Below are positions 1-4,874 of a stretch of 5,900 bases of DNA, piece by piece; position 1 is the first letter of the stretch, and each line of letters starts with the position of its first letter. The translations under genes were made by a program, and so were the position numbers. Below the pieces are notes generated by a model. That model did no database searches and had not been told where the DNA came from. It saw only the letters and a program-made list of their open reading frames with translations. The stretch comes from an uncultured Lachnospiraceae bacterium (GTDB taxonomy: Bacteria; Bacillota; Clostridia; Lachnospirales; Lachnospiraceae), in NCBI GenBank assembly GCA_910576975.1, contig CAJTJY010000049.1:1-5900 (forward strand). Reading direction: 5' to 3'.

Positions 1-55
1 GTAACGCGCGACCTTGCCAAGGTCGAGACCGCGGGTTCGAGCCCCGTCTATCGCT
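1..55 (+). tRNA. tRNA-Gly (anticodon GCC), 3' part, cut by the window start
   Basis: The 5' acceptor strand and most of the D arm lie outside the window. What remains folds cleanly. The anticodon stem CGACC (9-13) pairs with GGTCG (21-25) around the loop TTGCCAA, which gives anticodon GCC at 16-18. A five-base variable loop (26-30) is followed by the T stem GCGGG (31-35) pairing with CCCGT (43-47) around TTCGAGC. The 3' acceptor strand CTATCGC (48-54) and discriminator T55 follow. The anticodon arm is identical to that of E. coli tRNA-Gly(GCC) as I remember it. The next bases are CTA, so CCA is not encoded and must be added after transcription. The terminator directly downstream suggests that this is the last gene of its transcript; whether other tRNAs precede it cannot be seen. 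Confidence 0.93.
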
Positions 56-63
56 CTAATCTA

Positions 64-105
64 GAAAGGTCATAAGCTCATAAAATAAAAGCTTATGGCT
101 TTTTA
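64..105 (+). terminator. Intrinsic terminator of the tRNA transcript
   Basis: CATAAGCT (71-78) pairs perfectly with AGCTTATG (90-97) around an 11-nt A-rich loop. The stem can be lengthened by GT/GC pairs at 68-70 with 98-100 and by an A-run (65-67) against the T-run (101-103). TTTTAT follows the stem. It begins only about nine bases after the tRNA 3' end, as expected for termination of a tRNA transcript. The A-run and T-run also make it partly symmetrical, but no gene converges on it here. Confidence 0.8.
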
Positions 106-173
106 TATTGCTTATAAGAAATTTTATCTATCAACGATGCGTTGCATTGCCAAATATTGTTTGTAAAGAATTC

Positions 174-202
174 TTGACACAACGGGAAAAAGAGAGTATG
201 TT
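174..202 (+). promoter_or_regulatory. Predicted sigma-A promoter of the metK leader
   Basis: A perfect -35 box TTGACA (174-179) is followed after 17 bp by TATGTT (197-202), which matches the -10 consensus at 4 of 6 positions. Transcription would start near 208-211, about 30 bases before the riboswitch P1 helix. An alternative -10, TATATA (202-207), would need a 22-bp spacer and is less likely. The position downstream of the tRNA terminator and upstream of the riboswitch fits a promoter serving metK alone. Confidence 0.7.
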
Positions 203-240
203 ATATACAAAAGATTTGAAAATTTTATATTGTGCTAATT

Positions 241-391
241 TCTCTTATTCAGAGTGGTGGAGATACATAGGATCAGTGAAGCCACGGCAACCCCTCTACG
301 GAAGGTGCCAGCCTGAGCGAGTAATCGAACAATAAGAGGATTTGATTATCTTTTGACTATCAGGTCCGCTTATTTTGTAAGCGGATTTTTT
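241..391 (+). promoter_or_regulatory. SAM-I (S-box) riboswitch with transcription-attenuation platform
   Basis: The aptamer spans about 241-340. P1 pairs TCTCTTATT (241-249) with AATAAGAGG (331-339), with one G-U. The P2 base is GTGG (254-257) with CCAC (282-285). The conserved core GCAACC is at 287-292 and AAGGTGCCA at 302-310. A short P4, CGA/TCG (318-320 with 325-327), is capped by a GTAA tetraloop, and the P1-proximal CGAAC is at 326-330. AGG in the P2 loop (269-271) could pair with CCT (312-314) as the family's pseudoknot. When SAM is bound, P1 holds 331-339 and the terminator at 365-385 can form. Without SAM, 331-340 can instead pair with 365-374 (9 of 10 pairs) and block the terminator. 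High SAM should therefore switch off metK, the gene that makes SAM. SAM binding is inferred from family knowledge; the pairings are read directly from the sequence. Confidence 0.95.
365..391 (+). terminator. metK: Riboswitch-controlled intrinsic terminator before metK
   Basis: TCCGCTTA (365-372) pairs with TAAGCGGA (378-385) over eight perfect base pairs around a TTTTG loop, and six T residues follow (386-391). This is a strong intrinsic terminator in the leader of metK. Its 5' arm is also the partner of the antiterminator strand 331-340, which makes it the switching element of the SAM riboswitch. Confidence 0.92.
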
Positions 392-464
392 ATCTTTATT
401 AGGAAATTTTATTTAAATTTCTGGTAAGATAAAAATAATTATACGCAATTTGTTCTACGATTTG

Positions 465-471
465 AAGGAGG
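465..471 (+). promoter_or_regulatory. metK: Shine-Dalgarno site that fixes the metK start
   Basis: AAGGAGG lies eight bases before the ATG at 480. An in-frame ATG at 450 would add ten residues, but the ribosome site would then lie inside the coding sequence. The family's N-terminal region also begins at the ATG at 480 (MEKRLFTSESVTEGHPDK), so 480 is the supported start. Confidence 0.93.
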
Positions 472-479
472 AACGAAAT

Positions 480-1667
480 ATGGAAAAAAGGTTATTTACA
501 TCTGAATCTGTAACAGAGGGGCACCCAGATAAAGTCTGCGACGCAGTGTCTGATGCCATTTTAGATGCGTTGATGGCGCAGGATCCTATGAGCCGCGTGG
601 CGTGTGAGACGGCGGCGTGTACGGGATTTGTACTGGTGACAGGAGAGATTACAAGCAAAGCGCAGATTGACATTCCGCAGATTGTCAGAGATACTGTCAA
701 TGAGATTGGTTACAGTGATGCGGCGACAGGATTTGACGGAAATACTTGTGCGGTCATGGTGGCGTTAGACCAACAGTCTGCAGACATTGCCATGGGCGTT
801 GATAAGGCTCTGGAGGCAAAGGAAAACAAAATGTCTGAAGAAGAATTGGAGGCTATCGGGGCTGGGGATCAAGGGATGATGTTTGGATATGCTACGGACG
901 AGACGCCAGAGCTGATGCCTTACCCGATTTCTTTGGCGCATCGGCTGGCGCTTCAGTTGACCAAGGTCCGTAAAGATGGAATCTTGCGCTATTTAAGACC
1001 GGATGGAAAGACTCAGGTATCTGTAGAGTATGATGAGCAAGGACGTCCTGCAAGGTTGGAAGCGGTGGTGCTTTCCACGCAGCATGATGCGGACGTGTCT
1101 CAGGAGCAGATTCATGCCGATATTAAAAAGCATGTGTTTGATCCGGTTTTGCCACAGGAGATGATTGACAGCCAGACAAAGTTTTTCATTAATCCTACGG
1201 GAAGGTTTGTAATAGGAGGTCCGCATGGAGACGCAGGGCTTACAGGGCGTAAGATTATCGTAGATACATACGGTGGATATGCCCGTCACGGCGGCGGGGC
1301 ATTTTCCGGAAAGGATTGTACCAAGGTCGACCGCTCTGCGGCATATGCTGCCAGGTATGTGGCAAAGAATATCGTTGCCGCAGGACTTGCCAAGAAATGT
1401 GAAATTCAGTTGTCTTACGCAATCGGCGTGGCGCAGCCTACTTCTGTGATGGTGGATACTTTTGGCACGGGAAAGATCTCGGACGAGAAATTGGTAGAAC
1501 TGATCCGTGAGAACTTTGACCTCCGTCCCGCAGGCATTATCAAGATGCTGGATTTGAGACGCCCCATTTACAAGCAAACGGCGGCTTACGGGCATTTTGG
1601 ACGCAATGATCTTAATTTGCCTTGGGAAGCAACCGACAAGGTGGAGATCTTGAAGAAATATTTATAA
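480..1667 (+). CDS. metK: S-adenosylmethionine synthetase (methionine adenosyltransferase)
   Basis: This cytoplasmic enzyme makes S-adenosylmethionine from methionine and ATP, releasing phosphate and diphosphate. SAM is the cell's methyl donor and the cofactor of radical-SAM enzymes. The product is 395 aa, normal for bacterial MetK. Family hallmarks occur in order: the N-terminal ATP/Mg motif SVTEGHPDK (residues 10-18, with H15, D17 and K18), the first signature GAGDQGMMFGYA (127-138), the GPHGDAGLTGRK segment (247-258) and the glycine-rich second signature GGGAFSGKDCTKVDRSAAY (271-289, including K278 and D279). I see no truncation or missing key residue. The upstream SAM-I riboswitch gives feedback control by the product. 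The [FeFe] hydrogenase gene follows after 89 bp with no visible terminator, so read-through is possible. The family assignment is essentially certain. Confidence 0.98.
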   Translation: MEKRLFTSESVTEGHPDKVCDAVSDAILDALMAQDPMSRVACETAACTGFVLVTGEITSKAQIDIPQIVRDTVNEIGYSDAATGFDGNTCAVMVALDQQSADIAMGVDKALEAKENKMSEEELEAIGAGDQGMMFGYATDETPELMPYPISLAHRLALQLTKVRKDGILRYLRPDGKTQVSVEYDEQGRPARLEAVVLSTQHDADVSQEQIHADIKKHVFDPVLPQEMIDSQTKFFINPTGRFVIGGPHGDAGLTGRKIIVDTYGGYARHGGGAFSGKDCTKVDRSAAYAARYVAKNIVAAGLAKKCEIQLSYAIGVAQPTSVMVDTFGTGKISDEKLVELIRENFDLRPAGIIKMLDLRRPIYKQTAAYGHFGRNDLNLPWEATDKVEILKKYL

Positions 1668-1756
1668 ATCAAACGAAGCGACTTATTTCATTTGAAGGAT
1701 AATCAGTTTGTTTTTGAAGATAATAATAGCAAAAACAGAAATGAGGTTTTGTTCAA

Positions 1757-2989
1757 ATGAAAACGTTTCATCAGCTATATTTAGACATTTTAAAACAGGA
1801 AACCGGACAGGAGCGTATCCTGGAGAATGAATATGATCCCTATCATATGGATTGTCTTCTTCATCCAGAGAAATATGCTCCTGTTATTTTTCAGGAGCAA
1901 TGTGAGCAGTGCGCTTACGAGCGTGCTTGCGAGAACAGCTGTATTTTCGATGCGTTTGAGCGGGATGAGAGTGGCAAGGTTTCCATTAATCCAGAAAAGT
2001 GCGTTGGTTGCGGCGCTTGTGTGGATGCCTGCAAGCTAGAGCGGCTGGCAGAGAATAAGGACGTCGTTCCAGTGCTGCAGGCAATACGGGCAAAAAAGCG
2101 GGAAGTGTATGCTCTCGTTGCGCCAGCGTTTTTGGGGCAGTTTGGGGAAAGGGTCACGGTAGGCAGGCTTCGTACGGCCTTTAAGGCGATGGGGTTTCAG
2201 GGCATGGTGGAGGTGGCGGTTTTTGCGGATATCCTCACGTTGAAAGAGGCGCTTGAATTTGACGCTAATATTCAAAAAGAGCACGATTACCAGCTTACTA
2301 GCTGCTGCTGCCCAGTGTGGATTGGAATGATACGCAAAATATATCATGAGCTAATACCCCATGTGCCAGGGGCGGTATCGCCGATGGTTGCGGCAGGGCG
2401 CGTGGTTAAACAGCTTCATCCAGATGCAGTGACCGTATTTATAGGTCCTTGCATGGCAAAAAAGGCAGAAGCAAGAGAAAAAGATGTTTCGGATGCGGTT
2501 GATTATGTGCTCACTTTTCAGGAAGTACAGGACATGTTTGAGGCGGCGGATATCCGGCCAGAAGAGCTTGGAGAGGATGAAAAGGAGCATTCTTCCAGGG
2601 CGGGGCGGATATATGCCAGGACTGGGGGAGTCAGCGAGGCGGTCACAGAAACGGTAAAGCAGCTTCATCCCCGCCGTGAGATCGAGGTTAAAGCAGAACA
2701 GGCGGACGGTGTTCCAGCTTGCAGGGAAATGATTGAAAGGATAAAACAGGGAATGACGACGGCAAACTTTTTTGAAGGGATGGGATGCAGGGGCGGCTGC
2801 GTGGGAGGACCCAAACGCATGATCACTGTGGAAGAGGGAGAGAGGAATGTGGATAATTATAGTGACCGGGCGGAATATAAGACGCCGCTGGAAAATCCAT
2901 TTGTACTAGAACTTTTGACAAGGCTCGGGTTTCACACAGTGGAAGAATTTCTTGAGAAAAGCGACTTGCTGGTAAGGGATTTTTCATAG
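1757..2989 (+). CDS. Monomeric [FeFe] hydrogenase, ferredoxin-type 2[4Fe-4S] domain plus H-cluster domain (group B-like)
   Basis: The 410-aa soluble protein is predicted to interconvert protons and H2 with ferredoxin as likely electron partner. No signal peptide or membrane segment is visible. An N-terminal iron-sulfur domain has cysteines C49, C52, C58, C62 (unusual C-x2-C-x5-C-x3-C spacing) and a classical set C82, C85, C88, C92. The H-cluster domain carries L1 TSCCCPVW (181-188), L2 IGPCMAKKAE (229-238, C232 and K235) and L3 EGMGCRGGCVGGP (340-352, C344 and C348). All four cluster ligands are thus present, but L1 has an extra Cys compared with the TSCCP of classical enzymes, and the Met-Pro-Cys of L2 is Gly-Pro-Cys. 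From memory this pattern fits the poorly characterised group B (CpIII-like) enzymes. The start has a modest ribosome site, GAGG (1743-1746), ten bases upstream. No maturase (HydE/F/G) or partner subunit gene is in the window. A sensory or low-activity role is possible, since group B physiology is little known. Confidence 0.9.
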   Translation: MKTFHQLYLDILKQETGQERILENEYDPYHMDCLLHPEKYAPVIFQEQCEQCAYERACENSCIFDAFERDESGKVSINPEKCVGCGACVDACKLERLAENKDVVPVLQAIRAKKREVYALVAPAFLGQFGERVTVGRLRTAFKAMGFQGMVEVAVFADILTLKEALEFDANIQKEHDYQLTSCCCPVWIGMIRKIYHELIPHVPGAVSPMVAAGRVVKQLHPDAVTVFIGPCMAKKAEAREKDVSDAVDYVLTFQEVQDMFEAADIRPEELGEDEKEHSSRAGRIYARTGGVSEAVTETVKQLHPRREIEVKAEQADGVPACREMIERIKQGMTTANFFEGMGCRGGCVGGPKRMITVEEGERNVDNYSDRAEYKTPLENPFVLELLTRLGFHTVEEFLEKSDLLVRDFS

Positions 2990-3120
2990 GAATTTTCATG
3001 ATCCATATCGAAACATGGTTGATATTGATATAAATTTATTCAAATTAGATATTGATTTATGAAAAAAAGATAAATAAAAAAGGACATTATATGCAAAATA
3101 AACAAAAAGAATCAAAAAAA

Positions 3121-3160
3121 ACGATTTTTCATTAAGAAAATTATCGTATTTGTATATTTT
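3121..3160 (+). terminator. Weak candidate terminator after the hydrogenase gene
   Basis: ACGAT-TTTTC (3121-3130) pairs with GAAAA-TT-ATCGT (3136-3147) to give ten base pairs with a two-base bulge and an ATTAA loop. A moderately T-rich stretch ending in ATTTTT follows, and eight A residues (3114-3121) precede and run into it. The stem is AT-rich and no clean T-run adjoins it, so termination would be weak. It is the best candidate for the end of the hydrogenase transcript, but it may simply be a product of AT-rich composition. Confidence 0.3.
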
Positions 3161-3181
3161 TCTCCATTTTACAAAAATTAC

Positions 3182-3211
3182 TTGTCTTTGTATCTGCCCA
3201 GGTTGTAAAAT
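3182..3211 (+). promoter_or_regulatory. Candidate promoter of the transaldolase-transketolase operon
   Basis: TTGTCT (3182-3187, 4 of 6 to the -35 consensus) and TAAAAT (3206-3211, 5 of 6 to the -10 consensus) are separated by 18 bp. Transcription would start near 3217-3219, leaving an untranslated leader of about 130 bases before the transaldolase ATG. In AT-rich DNA such matches arise easily by chance, so this is only the best of several candidates. A second one, TTTACA (3168-3173) with TATCTG (3191-3196), has the poorer -10. Confidence 0.4.
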
Positions 3212-3350
3212 AGAACAATATAGCAGCAGCGTCAATGTGGGAAAATTTATTCATACCCGCTCCTGTTAGAAATGAATGGATCACATCTTACTGGACCGGA
3301 AGGCTGCAGCGCATTCCATTTTAAATGAACAGAAAGAGAGGAAATAAGCA

Positions 3351-4007
3351 ATGAAATTCTTTATTGACACAGCGAATGTAGAGGATATCCGTAAGGCAAA
3401 TGACATGGGGGTGATTTGCGGCGTGACCACCAATCCATCCCTGATAGCAAAAGAGGGCAGAGATTTTAACGAGGTGATCAAAGAGATTACGTCAATTGTT
3501 GATGGACCAATCAGCGGAGAGGTAAAAGCAACTACCGTGGACGCCGAGAGCATGATCAAGGAGGGACGCGAGATTGCGGCAATCCATCCCAACATGATTG
3601 TTAAGATTCCTATGACGGTAGAGGGCTTAAAAGCAGTCAAAGTGCTTGCCGCAGAGGGCATTAAGACCAATGTTACGTTGATCTTTACTGCAAATCAGGC
3701 TTTGCTTGCAGCAAGGGCTGGCGCAACTTATGTATCTCCGTTCCTGGGACGCTTGGATGATATCAGTCAGACTGGCGTGAGCCTGATTGAAGATATTGTC
3801 GCTATTTTTGACAATTTTCCAGAAATTACCACGGAAATTATTGCGGCAAGCGTTCGCAATCCGATTCATGTTACGGACTGTGCGCTTGCAGGAGCTGACA
3901 TTGCGACCGTGCCTTACAGCGTGATCGAGCAGATGACCAAGCATCCTCTGACAGACCAGGGCATTGAGAAATTCCAGAAAGACTATATAGCGGTTTTTGG
4001 TGAATAA
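3351..4007 (+). CDS. tal: Transaldolase, small TalC/MipB type (often auto-named fructose-6-phosphate aldolase)
   Basis: The 218-aa product is a cytoplasmic TIM-barrel class I aldolase that would move a dihydroxyacetone unit between sugar phosphates (sedoheptulose-7-P plus glyceraldehyde-3-P to erythrose-4-P plus fructose-6-P). The N-terminal strand MKFFIDTANV, the motif GVTTNPSLIAKEG (24-36) and the Schiff-base lysine K85 in VKIPMT (84-89) match the family, whose E. coli member FsaA is 220 aa. Two residues argue for transaldolase rather than FsaA-type aldolase. E57 (in GEVKATT) stands where FsaA has Gln59, and F131 (in SPFLGR) stands where FsaA has Tyr131; true transaldolases carry Glu and Phe at these sites. 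The ribosome site AGAGAGG lies nine bases upstream. The transketolase genes follow after 27 bp, which supports a pentose-phosphate role. The exact substrate preference remains an inference. Confidence 0.93.
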   Translation: MKFFIDTANVEDIRKANDMGVICGVTTNPSLIAKEGRDFNEVIKEITSIVDGPISGEVKATTVDAESMIKEGREIAAIHPNMIVKIPMTVEGLKAVKVLAAEGIKTNVTLIFTANQALLAARAGATYVSPFLGRLDDISQTGVSLIEDIVAIFDNFPEITTEIIAASVRNPIHVTDCALAGADIATVPYSVIEQMTKHPLTDQGIEKFQKDYIAVFGE

Positions 4008-4034
4008 GCAAAAGCAAGGCAAAGGAGAATTTAA

Positions 4035-4874
4035 ATGGAAAACATAGAGCTTCAGAAAACTGCCAATGAGATTCGTAAAGGCATAGTAACGGCTGTCCAT
4101 GCCGCCAAGGCAGGACATCCCGGCGGCTCCCTTTCAGCGGCAGAAACTTTTACTTATTTATATTTCGAAGAAATGAATATTGATCCCAAGGATCCCAAGA
4201 AGGCAGACCGTGACCGTTTTGTTCTTTCAAAAGGACATACCGCTCCAGGGTTGTATTCTACGCTTGCAAACCGCGGATTTTTCCCAGTAGAGGATTTAAA
4301 GACGCTCCGTCAGGTTGGCTCTCATTTACAGGGGCATCCATGTATCCAGCATACGCCTGGCATTGATATGTCAAGCGGCTCTTTAGGACAGGGGATTTCT
4401 GCTGCAGTGGGAATGGCGGTATCTGCCAAGCTTAGCAATGACAGCTATCGTGTATATACGCTGCTGGGCGACGGCGAGATTCAGGAAGGACAGGTGTGGG
4501 AGGCAGCGATGTTTGCCGGACACCGCAAACTGGATAACTTGGTGGTGATTGTAGACAATAACGGTTTGCAGATCGATGGCAAAGTGGAAGACGTCTGCTC
4601 TCCTTATCCGATCGGTGATAAGTTTGCAGCGTTTAACTTCCACGTAATCAACGTTGCTGACGGCAATGACTTTGACCAGCTGCGGGCGGCATTCAAAGAG
4701 GCGAAAGAGACCAAGGGCATGCCTACCGCCATCGTGATGAAGACCGTAAAGGGCAAAGGGGTTTCTTATATGGAGAATCAGGCTGGATGGCACGGAAAAG
4801 CGCCCAACGATCAAGAATACGCTACCGCAATGGAAGAATTAAAGAAAGCAGGTGAAGCATTATGCCAGAAGTAA
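4035..4874 (+). CDS. Transketolase, N-terminal (thiamine-diphosphate PP domain) subunit
   Basis: This 279-aa protein corresponds to the first domain of a full-length transketolase of roughly 650 residues and should work as a complex with the product of the next gene. Transketolase moves two-carbon units between ketose and aldose phosphates in the non-oxidative pentose-phosphate pathway. Visible motifs are GHPGGSLS (27-34, H28), SKGHTAPGLY (65-74, H68), HLQGHP (97-102, H101), SSGSLGQG (113-120) and the thiamine-diphosphate/Mg motif running from GDGEIQEG (145-152) to DNN (174-176). The conserved GWHGKAP lies at 251-257. The ribosome site AAAGGAG (4021-4027) lies seven bases before the ATG. It is not a truncated pseudogene: the missing pyrimidine-binding and C-terminal domains are encoded by the overlapping next gene, an arrangement common in clostridia and archaea. 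Confidence 0.96.
   Translation: MENIELQKTANEIRKGIVTAVHAAKAGHPGGSLSAAETFTYLYFEEMNIDPKDPKKADRDRFVLSKGHTAPGLYSTLANRGFFPVEDLKTLRQVGSHLQGHPCIQHTPGIDMSSGSLGQGISAAVGMAVSAKLSNDSYRVYTLLGDGEIQEGQVWEAAMFAGHRKLDNLVVIVDNNGLQIDGKVEDVCSPYPIGDKFAAFNFHVINVADGNDFDQLRAAFKEAKETKGMPTAIVMKTVKGKGVSYMENQAGWHGKAPNDQEYATAMEELKKAGEALCQK

Larger units (their letters stand above)
2990..3350. other. 361-bp intergenic region with no confident gene
   Basis: The part from about 3020 to 3180 is very AT-rich, with A-runs and T-runs and a 9-bp direct repeat GATATTGAT (3021-3029 and 3048-3056). After about 3190 the composition returns toward that of the genes. I see a weak hairpin (3121-3147), a candidate promoter (3182-3211), a 14-codon ORF with a good ribosome site (3091-3135) and a 29-codon ORF without one (3235-3324). 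No riboswitch family, T-box or tRNA is recognisable. The transaldolase ribosome site AGAGAGG lies at 3335-3341, nine bases before its ATG. The length and the mixed content suggest a leader or control region for the pentose-phosphate operon, but no known element can be named. Confidence 0.6.

Noticed and set aside
108..335. A 75-codon ORF on the + strand before metK
   Set aside because: It runs across the promoter and the SAM-I aptamer, whose conserved RNA motifs explain the sequence. It has no ribosome site and no recognisable protein features.
403..421. GAAATTT/AAATTTC hairpin between the riboswitch terminator and metK
   Set aside because: It is AT-only apart from one G-C pair, lacks a T-run, and is expected by chance in this AT-rich leader.
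422..430. TGGTAAGAT as an extended -10 promoter directly before metK
   Set aside because: No -35 box lies at proper distance, and a promoter here would bypass the riboswitch. The upstream TTGACA promoter explains the leader better.
450..479. Upstream ATG extending metK by ten residues
   Set aside because: The AAGGAGG ribosome site (465-471) would lie inside the extension, and the conserved MetK N-terminus starts at 480.
993..1595. 200-codon open frame on the - strand inside metK
   Set aside because: It is fully antisense to a well-conserved gene, shows no known motif, and is explained by codon bias of the + strand gene.
2036..2668. Two - strand open frames inside the hydrogenase gene
   Set aside because: They are shadows of the coding strand, without ribosome sites or family features; the + strand protein has clear cysteine motifs.
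2996..3235. 79-codon - strand ORF in the intergenic region
   Set aside because: Its translation is dominated by Phe, Tyr, Leu and Ile from AT-rich DNA. No ribosome site is evident, and the frame covers the hairpin and most of the candidate promoter.
3288..3305. TACTGGACCGGAAGGC resembling the T-box sequence GGGTGGNACCGCG
   Set aside because: The match is only partial. No specifier stem or terminator/antiterminator pair follows, and the downstream genes are not amino-acid related.
4035..4874. Transketolase seen as a truncated pseudogene
   Set aside because: The second half is intact in the overlapping next gene with its own ribosome site, which is the normal split-transketolase arrangement.
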